Positions 48,901 to 56,813 of a stretch of DNA of 64,000 nucleotides are shown in pieces. How positions within the stretch are numbered: position 1 is the first letter of the stretch; the number at the start of each line of letters is the position of its first letter. The stretch is from Clostridiales bacterium (GTDB lineage: Bacteria > Bacillota > Clostridia > Lachnospirales > Lachnospiraceae), in assembly GCA_015655075.1 (NCBI GenBank), contig JAATFT010000019.1, positions 1 to 64,000 on the forward strand, in the 5' to 3' direction. The notes beneath the pieces were generated by a model. That model did no database searches, had not been told where the DNA came from, and was given only the letters and a program-made list of their open reading frames with translations. The translations under genes were made by a program, and so were the position numbers.

Positions 48901-49048
48901 GCCAGGGTTCTTTTGAAGCCTCCGCCTCCGCCGGATGAATATAATTGCCTTTTTTAAATGTCCAATTTTCTACCGGAATTTTTTGAACAACGGACAATTT
49001 TTTTAATTCACCGCATATTACGTTAACTCTTTTATCAATAAAATCCAT
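45962..49048 (-). CDS. GH38 alpha-mannosidase
   Basis: This large cytoplasmic enzyme (1028 aa) releases alpha-linked mannose, for example from N-glycan or mannan fragments. The catalytic domain shows the zinc-binding GHTHIDVAWWWTVEQTREK, EGGMWVEADCNLTSGESLVRQ and the nucleophile aspartate in WLPDVFGYSGALPQIM. The middle three-helix region and the C-terminal beta domains have family character (YMDL-type QFHDILPGSSIHEV). The ATG at 49048 with GGGAG six bases upstream is the start. The stop is TAG formed at the border of MITE copy 7, so the last residues may be altered. It acts with the GH130 phosphorylase encoded upstream. Confidence 0.93.
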   Translation of the reverse strand: MDFIDKRVNVICGELKKLSVVQKIPVENWTFKKGNYIHPAEAEASKEPWQEFDSKTMHWYGPDEHYWFRTAFTVPESLHGKSMWMNVKTQIDEWDDGKNPQFLLFVNNVATQGIDMNHRRVFLTDAAVAGQTYRLDLQSYTGTLHTEFNLIVEMLEIDRRIEKLYYDIKVPLSAFSRMEKEDRLRMDTETILNNCVNKLDLRTPYTKSFYHTLEEADRYLKKALYEDMAGYQDVIATCIGHTHIDVAWWWTVEQTREKVGRSFATVLKLMEEYPDYKFMSSQPQLYYFLKERYPELYARLKERVKEGRWEPEGGMWVEADCNLTSGESLVRQFMHGKKFFHEEFGIDNKILWLPDVFGYSGALPQIMKKCGIHYFMTTKLAWNQFNKIPNDTFLWRGIDGTEIFTHLITTLGVGQDTKEFFTTYNGMLHPDSIMGGWFRYQNKDINNDILISYGYGDGGGGPTREMLENSLRMEKGIKGIPKVRQEFAGTYFKELYDRVKDNKRLSVWEGEFYFEYHRGTYTSMARNKRSNRKSELMLMDLELLSVLALGQKAYPAEELDSMWKTVLLNQFHDILPGSSIHEVYEVTKKEYAKLKEKAGELIQERFTVLTDSGDGITIYNTLGFERNDIVDLGECSAEALIDKDGNCYPIQKTLWGAVAYVTGVPSKGSKTFAFAKKDAEIPFQLNGSLLETPFYRITINEQGLFTSIYDKENGREVLKEGQCGNLMRMYEDKPIYYDNWDIDIYYTEKYWEACEAIRMEWTEMGPVRAALEIDRRISNSTIKQKIYFYGDSRRIDFHTYVDWKEHQHLLKVHFPVDIHSDEAAFDIQFGNVTRKVHTNTSWDKARFESCGQKWIDLSEGHYGVSLLNDCKYGHSVKDGNMAITLIKSGIEPNPVTDQEEHFFTYALYPHAETWRNGKTVKEAYKLNQPAYAVRGGIPGTEKSFAAVDKSNVILETIKMAEDGNGVILRMYECENALTKAKVKLGMASASVEECNLLEEKVSDIPLEEDGFKISIKPYEIKTYRIILN

Positions 49049-49081
49049 CTGCAACTCCCTTCCGCGCAGCTGCGCCTTAGA

Positions 49082-50071
49082 CTATAAAGGATTCTTCTTC
49101 ATATATTCCATTAAATCATTAACTGTTGTAAAAGCCAGACCCGTTACCGTATCGGCACATCCGTAATAAAGGGCTATACGGCCGGTGTCCCCATCCGTTA
49201 ACGCCGCACAGGGAAATACGACGTTAGGTACATCCCCAACACACTCATAGTATTCATAGGGTGCCAGAATATAATATTTGGAGCGGCATTTTACCTTCCA
49301 GGGTTCATCAATATCCAGCAGCGCGCAGCCGACACGGTATACAAAACCGTTGCAGGTGTTAATAACACCATGATAAATCAAAAGCCACCCTTCATCCGTC
49401 TCAATGGGTACGGGACCCGGCCCGATTTTCATTGACTGCCATGCGGAGGCATCGCCTTTTATCGGTCCCATGATATGGCGGTGATGGCCCCAGTACTCCA
49501 AATCCTTGCTCTGACTGTAAAAGATATCCCCAAAAGGAGTATGCCCCGTATCACTGGGGCGGCTTAAAAGGCCGTAATATCCTCTGATCTTGCGGGGAAA
49601 TAACACACCGTTACGGTTATAGGGAAGAAATGCATTCTCCATCTGATAGAAGGTTTTAAAATCAAATGTATATCCCATACCGATTGTCGGCCCGTGGTAT
49701 CCGTTGCACCAGGTTACATAATACCGGTCTTCCAAAAAGCAGACCCTGGGATCATATCGGTATTCCCTTTTTATTATTTCCTCGTCTCCGCCTTCAAATA
49801 AAACAGGTTCTTCCTTGATTTTCCAATGGATGCCATCCCTGCTGAACCCGGGAAATAAATCCATACTCACTGATTTACTGTCACAGCGGAATATACCCGC
49901 ATATCCGTCTTGAAAGGGAACTACGGCACTGTTGAAAACACTGTTTGAGCATTCAATGGCGTTTCTTCCGATAATCGGGTTCCCGGAGTAACGCCATACA
50001 GGCATTTTATAATTTTCCGGTTTATCCATCCACGGAATACCGGGTAATGAATTACCGATAATTTTACTCAT
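49082..50071 (-). CDS. GH130 family mannoside phosphorylase
   Basis: The 329-aa protein is a five-bladed propeller enzyme of GH130, which phosphorolyses beta-mannosides to mannose 1-phosphate. Catalytic and phosphate-site elements include [29 protein letters not shown], the aspartate in [45 protein letters not shown] and the late [13 protein letters not shown]. Its subgroup (Man-GlcNAc, Man-Glc or mannooligosaccharide) cannot be fixed by eye. The ATG at 50071 has AGGAGG seven bases upstream; the longer frame to 50293 is MITE sequence. GH38 follows after 33 bases. Co-location with alpha-mannosidase suggests host or fungal N-glycan cores as substrate. Confidence 0.9.
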   Translation of the reverse strand: MSKIIGNSLPGIPWMDKPENYKMPVWRYSGNPIIGRNAIECSNSVFNSAVVPFQDGYAGIFRCDSKSVSMDLFPGFSRDGIHWKIKEEPVLFEGGDEEIIKREYRYDPRVCFLEDRYYVTWCNGYHGPTIGMGYTFDFKTFYQMENAFLPYNRNGVLFPRKIRGYYGLLSRPSDTGHTPFGDIFYSQSKDLEYWGHHRHIMGPIKGDASAWQSMKIGPGPVPIETDEGWLLIYHGVINTCNGFVYRVGCALLDIDEPWKVKCRSKYYILAPYEYYECVGDVPNVVFPCAALTDGDTGRIALYYGCADTVTGLAFTTVNDLMEYMKKNPL

Positions 50072-50145
50072 TATTATAAGCCTCCTTATTCTGTCTGCAA
50101 TCCATTTATTACAAAGATACAGGGCCGCTGCAAAATACGGGGTAC

Positions 50146-50310
50146 TAGAGCGTGTTTGAAAAATCATCGCACCGTTCTGAACGCCACACTTTGCGGTATA
50201 CTGCGTCGCAATTTTGGGAGCGTAGCACCAACTACGCACCCGAAATCGCTCCTTGTCTCCCGCAAAGTGGAACGCCCAGCCCGGCACAAGCATTTTTCAA
50301 ACACGCTCTA
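50146..50310 (+). mobile_element. MITE-like hairpin element, copy 8 (reference copy)
   Basis: This is the best-preserved copy. TA is followed by the inverted end GAGCGTGTTTGAAAAAT, nested internal arms (ACTTTGCGG with CCGCAAAGT; GGAGCGTAG with CTACGC), and the opposite end ATTTTTCAAACACGCTC followed by TA. The whole 160 bp folds into one long hairpin. It encodes no protein. TA borders and size point to an IS630/Tc1-mariner-type MITE. It lies between the solute-binding protein and GH130 genes. Confidence 0.88.
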
Positions 50311-50370
50311 AGCCCTGCGTAGATTTCCCGCAAGTGATATAGTCTTTGAATCTTGCAACAGCCCTTTGTA

Positions 50371-51858
50371 TTATTTATTATACATAGCGTCAATCTGTGA
50401 CTGTGCTTCTTTAACGATGGTCTGGAAACCGGACTCATCAAGTTCATCACTTATTTTCTTAACCAATTCCCTTGGTTCTCTTGCACCTGTCATTAACTCG
50501 CTTCTGTATTTTTCATATATGGAACGGCAGTTGGCAAGTTCTGTTTCAATATTGCTTGTGTCCAGGTTAAATCCTAATAAAACGGAAGAATTTGCGTTTG
50601 CATTTAATTCCTTTACTTCATCCCACTGATTAAATTCATCACTGGCAAGTTTAGATACGGTAAAAAAGGTTGCCTGAGTATAACCGGCCATGGACCAGTC
50701 GTTATTTAACTTCTCAATTTCACCGTTGTCCGTATAGTTGAAGTTCTCGCCTTCAAGGCCGTAATAGAAGGCATCCCTTACCTTGGAATCCAAATTAACT
50801 AATTGTAAAAACTCCAGGCATTTTTCAGGATACTTGGAACTGGAAGAGATGCCGTTTAAGGAACCGCGAACCGTACTGTTGGATACAATGGTGTCAATGA
50901 ATTTAGAAGTTACCGCTTCCATACCCGCATTAGGTCCCCATGTGGTTTCGGCCGCGCCTGACCACCCCTGTGCCACATAGAACATTCTATAAGTGGGTAC
51001 CTCGGCTACCGCCGGGGCATCCGCATTAATAATTCCGTCATTATACCACCCGTGAATAATATCCAACTGGCTTAAAACATCCTCCTGTTCCAATACATTG
51101 ACCACTTTGCGCGACTGGTCATCATACCTTACACCCAAAGCAGGCAAACCGACACCCATCTGGTCATATACACTGGCTATAACTTCCATTCCGATTTTAT
51201 CAAGGACAAGCGGAGCAGTTCCCTCCCCCTCTTTGATGGTTTTTAAAATATCCGATAACCCGGCTAATGTATTTATGTTTTCATAATCAACGGAATATTT
51301 ATCAACAATTGCCTTGTCCCAAACAAAGTACTGCGTGGCGGAGCTGTCTTTATAGGTGGGCACGGAATAAATCTTGCCGTTTACGGAAACTGCGTCCCAG
51401 TAATCGGCCGGAATGTAGGAATACAAATCCGGCGCCGCGCTCTTAATCAGTTCCGTGATATCTAAAAATGCCCCCAGCGATACCTCATTGTTATATTTAT
51501 TACTGTCGGTGAATAAAATATCAAAATTCTCACCTGAATTTACAATAATACTTCTTCTTGTATCCCAGTCGCCCCAGGAAACAATTTCCACTTCAATGTT
51601 AACTCCTATTTTTTCTTCTAAATATGGATTGAGCTTGGCCAACCATGCGTCATAATTGGACGGCATATTATTGCCCACCATAATCCATTTTAGCGTAACA
51701 ACTTCCTCCTTTGATGAAGTATCGTTTTCATCTCCGGCGGCCGTTTCTGAAGAATTGCCTCCTGCCGTATTGTCATTCCCCGCTTTGGAACAACCGGCAA
51801 CGGCAACTGACATCATTGCAGCTACCATAAATAATACTAATGTTTTTTTTAGTTTCAT
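50371..51858 (-). CDS. Extracellular sugar-binding lipoprotein of an ABC importer
   Basis: This is the solute-binding component of the CUT1-type importer encoded upstream (495 aa). The signal peptide has the lipobox VAGC with the lipidated cysteine at residue 23, then a Gly/Asn/Ser/acid-rich linker to about residue 50. The mature part resembles the large LplA/YtcQ-type binding proteins (VTLKWIMVGNNMPSNYDAWL, YDALF-type segments, SSSKYPEKCLEFLQLV). The protein would sit on the outer face of the membrane and capture an oligosaccharide, probably mannose-containing judging from the downstream GH130 and GH38 genes. An AGGAGGAT site precedes the ATG. Confidence 0.92.
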   Translation of the reverse strand: MKLKKTLVLFMVAAMMSVAVAGCSKAGNDNTAGGNSSETAAGDENDTSSKEEVVTLKWIMVGNNMPSNYDAWLAKLNPYLEEKIGVNIEVEIVSWGDWDTRRSIIVNSGENFDILFTDSNKYNNEVSLGAFLDITELIKSAAPDLYSYIPADYWDAVSVNGKIYSVPTYKDSSATQYFVWDKAIVDKYSVDYENINTLAGLSDILKTIKEGEGTAPLVLDKIGMEVIASVYDQMGVGLPALGVRYDDQSRKVVNVLEQEDVLSQLDIIHGWYNDGIINADAPAVAEVPTYRMFYVAQGWSGAAETTWGPNAGMEAVTSKFIDTIVSNSTVRGSLNGISSSSKYPEKCLEFLQLVNLDSKVRDAFYYGLEGENFNYTDNGEIEKLNNDWSMAGYTQATFFTVSKLASDEFNQWDEVKELNANANSSVLLGFNLDTSNIETELANCRSIYEKYRSELMTGAREPRELVKKISDELDESGFQTIVKEAQSQIDAMYNK

Positions 51859-51990
51859 AAATCATCCTCCTATCATCCTTTTAGTTTTCCGCCAAAAATA
51901 CAGTTTATTTGGTATTTTTAACTTTAATTTGTATATAAAACTCCTTTTGATTCAGTTATTTATACACCCTCCTCTAAGGAATAATTTATA

Positions 51991-52911
51991 TCACCCTTTC
52001 ACCGCTCCAATTGTCAGACCCGATATAAAATACTTTTGGAAAAACGGGTAAGCACATGCAATCGGCAGGATAATCACAATTGCGATTGCCATTCTTACAC
52101 CTTCCTGCGGCATTAAGTTCCGATACTGCTGAAGAGATAATCCCGCCCCAGGATTATTGGCCAGATACTCTATATTCTTCTGAATATTATTTAAAAGCGC
52201 CTGCAAAGAATAAAGATCGGCATTACTTATATATAAAGATGACTGAAACCAGTCATTCCAGTAACCAAAACATAAAAACAGCCCTATGGTTGCAAAAACA
52301 GGCTTTGATATGGGGACAACGATTCTGGTAAATATATTAAGCTGGGAGGCCCCGTCAATCTTGGCCGACTCAATAATAGAATCCGGAATGGTTGTCTTAA
52401 AAAAGGTCTTACAGATTATTACATTAAAGGAAGACACCAGCAGCGGAAGGATTAACGCCCATACGGAATCCTTTAAGCCAAGCAGGTTGGTATTGATTAC
52501 ATAGGAAGAAATCATACCGCCGTTAAAAATCATGGGTATAAATACCACGTAGGTTAAAAATCCATTCAGCTTATAATTACTCCTGGAAAGCACATATCCC
52601 ATGGCTGTTGTCAATATTACGCCCATCACGGTGCCCGCCAATGTTACCAGCACCGATATGCCAAGTGCCTTTATAATGGTCTGGATTTCTCCCCACAGGA
52701 AAATATAAGATGCCGCCGAAAATTCCTTTGGTATGAATTGGTACCCATATTTAGCCAGGGAGCTTTCCGATGTAATGGAAATCATAAATACAAAAACCAC
52801 AGGCAATATGCACATCAGGGATAATATAATAAAAACAATATTAAATACGAAATTTGTTTTTTTCGAAATACGGTTTAACTTGGAAACACTTTCTTCTATT
52901 TCTTTTTTCAT
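51991..52911 (-). CDS. ABC sugar importer permease (YtcP-like)
   Basis: This is an inner-membrane permease (306 aa) of the CUT1/LplC-YtcP type. It has six hydrophobic segments, beginning about residue 20 (FVFNIVFIILSLMCILPVVF), and the EAA-type cytoplasmic loop ESAKIDGASQLNIFTRIVVPISKP that couples to an ATPase. No ATPase gene is in the cluster, as is usual for this family, which shares an MsmX-like ATPase encoded elsewhere. The start is not certain: ATG at 52911 (GGAG 12 bases upstream), ATG at 52923 (GGAG too close), or the longer frame to 53010. The 26-bp hairpin motif copy c lies 67 bases upstream. Confidence 0.9.
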   Translation of the reverse strand: MKKEIEESVSKLNRISKKTNFVFNIVFIILSLMCILPVVFVFMISITSESSLAKYGYQFIPKEFSAASYIFLWGEIQTIIKALGISVLVTLAGTVMGVILTTAMGYVLSRSNYKLNGFLTYVVFIPMIFNGGMISSYVINTNLLGLKDSVWALILPLLVSSFNVIICKTFFKTTIPDSIIESAKIDGASQLNIFTRIVVPISKPVFATIGLFLCFGYWNDWFQSSLYISNADLYSLQALLNNIQKNIEYLANNPGAGLSLQQYRNLMPQEGVRMAIAIVIILPIACAYPFFQKYFISGLTIGAVKG

Positions 52912-52977
52912 CTTACGCTGCATCTCCTTTCTTTCATCAAATTCTCTTTCATTTTTTCCGCCTCCGCTCTTATCAGG

Positions 52978-53003
52978 GTCAAAGCGGATATTGCGGGTCC
53001 GCT
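52978..53003 (-). repeat. 26-bp dispersed hairpin motif, copy c
   Basis: This copy has one mismatch to copies a and b, in the loop (CCCGCAATA). It has the same orientation relative to the next gene, the YtcP-like permease, and lies in the 74-bp-plus gap between the two permease genes. Confidence 0.72.
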
Positions 53004-53076
53004 GTGCCACTTATAACCGTAAGTTCCCAAACCTACCGCTTACGCTTCGCTAAAAAGCGGGAACTTACATGTAAAG

Positions 53077-54072
53077 TTATATGATTGCGCTGTCACTGTC
53101 AATTTTACTTACAATCCAGTTGGCTAAAAGTATGGTAAGACAACATGCTACGGATTGGAAAAAGGTTGCGGCTGCCGTCATGCCGACTGGCGTGGAAGAC
53201 TGAAGTGCTTTAAAAACATAAGTATCGATTGTGGAAGCCACATTGTATAAAGAGCTTGGTATTTCCCTGGTAACCTGGAAGAACAATCCGAAATCGGAAT
53301 AGAAAATCCGGCCCACATTTAAAATAAACATCATGACGACAATGGTTTTAATACTTGGAATTGTAATATATTTCACCTGCTGCCACTTTGCGGCTCCGTC
53401 AATTACCGCCGCTTCATACAAGGTTGTGTCAATGCCGGTTATACTTGCCAGATAAATTACCATACTATAGCCTAGCGTTTTCCATAATTGCATGAAAATC
53501 AGTATAAACGGCCAGTACCTGGGTTCCATATACCATTGGACGATATCTTTGCCCAACATTTTAAAAATGCTGTTAAACATACCTTTATCAATACTTAAAA
53601 ATGCATAAACAAAATAACTTACAACAACCCAGGACATAAAATGGGGAAAAAACATCATGGTCTGATAGACTCTGGATTTTAATTTGCTGTAGATAAGACT
53701 GATCATAATCGCTAACGTAACAGGGATAATAATACCTAAAATAATAAAAACGATATTGTAGAGGATAGTATTCCTAAGGAGTAAAAACAGCACATTGGAT
53801 TTTATCAAAAACTGAAAATTATCCAAGCCTGTCCACTGGCTGTGAATCAGATTATAAAAAAATCCATGTCCGGAAAATATCTTATAATCCTTAAAAGCTA
53901 TTATGACTCCAAACATAGGAAGAAAAGAAAATAATAAATACCATATTGTCGCTGGCAGCGCCAGCAAGGTGAGTTCTGTATCATCTTTCGTCCATTTCTT
54001 CTTATTTTTTACTTTTTTCGTCATTTTAATATTTTTATCATTATTTAACTCTTTCACTATGTTTACCTCCAT
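53077..54072 (-). CDS. ABC sugar importer permease (LplB-like)
   Basis: This 331-aa permease is the first gene of the importer operon. After a charged N-terminus it shows LLALPATIWYLLFSFLPMFGVIIAFKDYKIF, the typical LplB start, then six membrane helices and the EAA loop TTLYEAAVIDGAAKWQQVKYITIPSIK. It forms the transmembrane pore with the YtcP-like permease and receives substrate from the lipoprotein at 50371-51858. The ATG at 54072 is preceded by GGAGGT. A 30-bp perfect palindrome lies 45 bases upstream, a candidate operator for the divergent LacI regulator. Confidence 0.92.
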   Translation of the reverse strand: MEVNIVKELNNDKNIKMTKKVKNKKKWTKDDTELTLLALPATIWYLLFSFLPMFGVIIAFKDYKIFSGHGFFYNLIHSQWTGLDNFQFLIKSNVLFLLLRNTILYNIVFIILGIIIPVTLAIMISLIYSKLKSRVYQTMMFFPHFMSWVVVSYFVYAFLSIDKGMFNSIFKMLGKDIVQWYMEPRYWPFILIFMQLWKTLGYSMVIYLASITGIDTTLYEAAVIDGAAKWQQVKYITIPSIKTIVVMMFILNVGRIFYSDFGLFFQVTREIPSSLYNVASTIDTYVFKALQSSTPVGMTAAATFFQSVACCLTILLANWIVSKIDSDSAII

Positions 54073-54116
54073 TTATGACTTACTGCTTATCAATTAACTT
54101 AATTCATATTAACATA

Positions 54117-54146
54117 TTCAAATTATTATTGCAATAATAATTTGAA
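54117..54146. promoter_or_regulatory. 30-bp perfect palindrome, candidate operator
   Basis: The left half TTCAAATTATTATTG is followed by its exact reverse complement. It lies 45 bases upstream of the first permease start codon. Followed by TTTTTT on the plus strand, it could also act as an antisense terminator, but no plus-strand gene ends there. Confidence 0.55.
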
Positions 54147-54346
54147 TTTTTTATTCTGTTCTTTCCTTCTTTTTTGCCAAATTATCTTCATTTATTTGAG
54201 CAATATGCATATTCTTTTGTAAATATTATAGCTATTGTAGATATGTTTTATATAATTTCAGGAATTTCTAGTATATTCTGTAATAATTTAGATTTTATCA
54301 TTATTTATCAATTTTAACTTTTATTAATTTTATCATTTATTAACTT

Positions 54347-54362
54347 TTTTGTTAACAAAAAT
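54347..54362. promoter_or_regulatory. 16-bp palindrome TTTTTGTTAACAAAAA
   Basis: This perfect dyad is centred on GTTAAC and lies close to the predicted plus-strand -10 region near 54395. It may be a second regulator site for autoregulation of the LacI-type gene; in such AT-rich DNA, chance is also possible. Confidence 0.4.
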
Positions 54363-54667
54363 ATAAAAATTCATTGTGGTTTTTAATTTGCTATGCTATA
54401 ATGACTTTAAACAAGAATTGTACAAGAAGGATTGTAATGAGAATATAATCACATATCATGAACCGAACCTTATAATAAGGGAGTAAAAATCATGTTTCTT
54501 TAATCATATAGGATATTTCCTTATCATTTTGCTGCAAAAGCGGAAATTGCGCCGCCTTTTATCGGAAGATAAAAAGCATCTTCTGATAAGTTATAATTAT
54601 CACAATAGAAAATATAAAATTATTTCCAATTGTTAATCGTTAATAATATATACAAAAGGAGTAGCCT

Positions 54668-55726
54668 ATGAAAAAGATAACCATGCAGGAAATCGCAGAC
54701 GCCCTGAATATTTCAAGAGTCACTGTCTGGAAAGTGTTTAATAATTATCCCGGAGTATCAGATACTCTAAGGGAACAAATCCTGAACAAGGCAAGGGAGA
54801 TGGGATATTTTAAATACAGACCATCCAGCCGGCAAAATACATTGGATTTTAATTTGGCCGGTAACGCTTCCTCAAAAACCGAAATGACTGTATCTGTTGT
54901 AGTATCCCGTCCGGAATCCTCCATGTTCTGGATGAATATTATTCATCAGATTGCAAAAGAATTAGTGAGTTCCAACATTAATCTGATGTATACCTACCTG
55001 CCTTCCAAAACCTCTGACGGCTATAATCTGCCATCTGTTTTAACAAACGGTACATTACAGGGAATTATAGTCTTAAATGTCTATGATTATGATCTGTTAT
55101 GTATGTTAAATGGGTTAAAAATACAGAAAATATTTTTGGATATGGTTTCTTCCCTACCGGAAGATACATTATCCGGAGATTTATTTTTATTAGAAGGAAA
55201 ATCCAGTGTCAGTAAAATTACGGAATCCATTATAAAAAAGGGTTGCACGGAAATAGGTTTTATTGGAGATATAGAATATGCCAGGACAAATTATGAACGC
55301 TACGAGGGATATTTATCCGCCATGAATCGTCATAAACTTACCGTTAAAAAAGAGTATAACTTAATTCACAGTATTGGTATTTATACTTATGCGGAAGAAA
55401 TTAAAGAATTTTTATCGAATCTGAAGCAAATGCCCCAGGCATTTGTCTGTGCCAGTGACTTTGTTGCCCATTTTGTGATAAAATATCTGAATGCCAATAA
55501 CTATAATATACCGGAAGATATTCTGGTCTCCGGATATGACGGCACAACGGAATATATTGATCAGGCCGATTATCTTACCACGGTGCAGGTTCAGACCCGA
55601 GAATTGGGAAAACGTCTTGTTAAACAGCTTTTATATAGAATTGAAAACCCTGATTTTCCATTGGAAGTTATTTATATATATTCTAAAATAAGATACGGTG
55701 AATCCACTGGTGTGCTGACACATTAA
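54668..55726 (+). CDS. LacI-family transcriptional regulator
   Basis: The 352-aa repressor has an N-terminal LacI helix-turn-helix (ITMQEIADALNISRVTVWKVFNNYPGVSDTLR) with the hinge following it. The periplasmic-binding-protein-like sugar domain shows KIFLDM, EIGFIGD with RYEGYLSAM, PQAFVCASDFVAHFVI, VSGYDGTTE and LTTVQVQTRELGKRLVKQLL. It is transcribed away from the mannoside importer/GH operon and is the probable regulator of it. The ATG at 54668 is preceded by AAGGAG. The effector sugar is unknown. Confidence 0.92.
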   Translation: MKKITMQEIADALNISRVTVWKVFNNYPGVSDTLREQILNKAREMGYFKYRPSSRQNTLDFNLAGNASSKTEMTVSVVVSRPESSMFWMNIIHQIAKELVSSNINLMYTYLPSKTSDGYNLPSVLTNGTLQGIIVLNVYDYDLLCMLNGLKIQKIFLDMVSSLPEDTLSGDLFLLEGKSSVSKITESIIKKGCTEIGFIGDIEYARTNYERYEGYLSAMNRHKLTVKKEYNLIHSIGIYTYAEEIKEFLSNLKQMPQAFVCASDFVAHFVIKYLNANNYNIPEDILVSGYDGTTEYIDQADYLTTVQVQTRELGKRLVKQLLYRIENPDFPLEVIYIYSKIRYGESTGVLTH

Positions 55727-55819
55727 CGCTTAGGCTAATAACGCAGCAAATGGAAACGAAGGCAAGTTATTAGTCAAGAGGTCAGTGTGTCAGTGCACTA
55801 GCTTCTGATGTCTTACTAA

Positions 55820-55864
55820 AAAAGGTCCTGTCTCAATATCCATAAAGGTATGAGACAGGGCTTC
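55820..55864 (-). terminator. Intrinsic terminator of the Fur-like gene
   Basis: The arms CCTGTCTCA and TGAGACAGG enclose a ~16-base loop, and on minus TTTTTT follows. It lies 60 bases after the Fur-like stop codon. Confidence 0.75.
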
Positions 55865-55923
55865 TATTATGGCACATTATATTTTCTTAATTATGACATA
55901 TTATATCTTTTTTGCAATGATAA

Positions 55924-56466
55924 TTATGATACAATACGTTTTTTGCAACTATATTTACAGCCTAAATTATCACAGACACCGGTAGTATATACCTCTTCGG
56001 TACAGCTGTCTTCCTCTTCTTTATTTTTGTTTTTAATTAAAACTGAAATATTCTCTATATCGGTAAAGCCGTGTGCGATGAGTACCTGTTGGAGTTCCGC
56101 GAACCATAAACCCTTCTTAATCGGAGTAACTTTATCAGATTTCTCCTCAACATACAGGACTTGATTTTCCTTGTCTAAATCCAGATTTTCATAATCAATT
56201 TGATACAAATTCTTCCTGTTAATTAATCCCAAGTCTTCTAATGTTTTAACCATACGGTAAACCGTTGCAATGCCTACCGTTGCATCTTTTTTTACTGTTT
56301 TATAATATATCTCCTTGCAGCTAGAGCATTCATCTTCTAATATTACACTTATCAACAGCCTTCTCTGTTCCGTAATACGGAATCCTTTTTTCCTGAGCTG
56401 ATCCAATATAATTTCTCTTTTATGAATTTTAGCTAGCATAGGTTCATTTTCTAGTATTCTATTCAT
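55924..56466 (-). CDS. Fur-family transcriptional regulator with atypical C-terminus
   Basis: The 180-aa protein has the Fur winged helix at about residues 18-95 (RKKGFRITEQRRLLISVI, then DATVGIATVYRMVKTLEDLGLI). The C-terminal part is not canonical: the HHxH-type metal motif and the usual CxxC dimer motif are missing. Instead there is a segment with WFAELQQVLIAHGFTDIENISVLI and a Cys-rich end, CTEEVYTTGVCDNLGCKYSCKK. It may therefore sense metal or redox state in a different way, or act through partner proteins. The ATG at 56466 with AGGAG upstream is the start. It lies 190 bases beyond the feo operon on the same strand and probably concerns iron control. Confidence 0.82.
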   Translation of the reverse strand: MNRILENEPMLAKIHKREIILDQLRKKGFRITEQRRLLISVILEDECSSCKEIYYKTVKKDATVGIATVYRMVKTLEDLGLINRKNLYQIDYENLDLDKENQVLYVEEKSDKVTPIKKGLWFAELQQVLIAHGFTDIENISVLIKNKNKEEEDSCTEEVYTTGVCDNLGCKYSCKKRIVS

Positions 56467-56658
56467 AATAACTCCTTTCACTGTGCTCCCGTCTGCCAAA
56501 AACAAATACTCCACCTTAAAGTTTTCTGTTCCATCAGGGATAAAATATATAATATTCAGCAAATGGCCTTTCCCAATCTTGCCGGTGAAAGGCCATCTGA
56601 AAAATATTGTAAGCATTTATAATAATTTCATGGCCCTGATAGTTATCCACCCAAAAGT

Positions 56659-56811
56659 CTAAATCTGTCTTTTATAATAATCGGCAGATTTTCCGCAGCC
56701 AGAGCAGCCGCATCCGCAGCTTCCGCCGGCCTTATGGGATTTAAAAGTCCTGTAGCCTGCAAAGGCTATACCGCCAAAAACAATAATTCCAACTATAACT
56801 GTAGACAACAT
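56659..56811 (-). CDS. FeoB-associated Cys-rich membrane protein
   Basis: This 50-residue protein starts at the ATG at 56811, three bases past the feoB stop codon. It has one N-terminal membrane helix (STVIVGIIVFGGIAFAGY) followed by a basic stretch and a cysteine-rich end, GGSCGCGCSGCGKSADYYKR. Small proteins of just this form are known as FeoB-associated Cys-rich proteins and are found after feoB in many Clostridia. They may replace FeoC. The cysteines could bind iron or an Fe-S cluster. Confidence 0.88.
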   Translation of the reverse strand: MLSTVIVGIIVFGGIAFAGYRTFKSHKAGGSCGCGCSGCGKSADYYKRQI

Positions 56812-56813
56812 AG

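Larger units (their letters stand above)
54073..54667. other. Divergent control region between the importer operon and lacI-type gene
   Basis: This 595-bp AT-rich region contains no protein gene that I can support. It holds two perfect palindromes (54117-54146 and 54347-54362) and a stem-loop at about 54557-54590 (arms CTTTTATCGGAAGAT and ATCTTCTGATAAG). A TATAAT lies near 54395 on plus. A ribosome site followed by a three-codon frame (ATG TTT CTT TAA) starts near 54492. Confidence 0.5.

Noticed and set aside
49082-50293. N-terminally extended GH130 frame
   Set aside because: Extension past 50071 is MITE and leader DNA; the ATG at 50071 has an ideal AGGAGG site.
54531-54560. Possible fourth copy of the 26-bp motif (AAAAGCGGAAATTGCGCCGCC)
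   Set aside because: Several mismatches in the core and opposite orientation relative to the next gene; similarity may be accidental.
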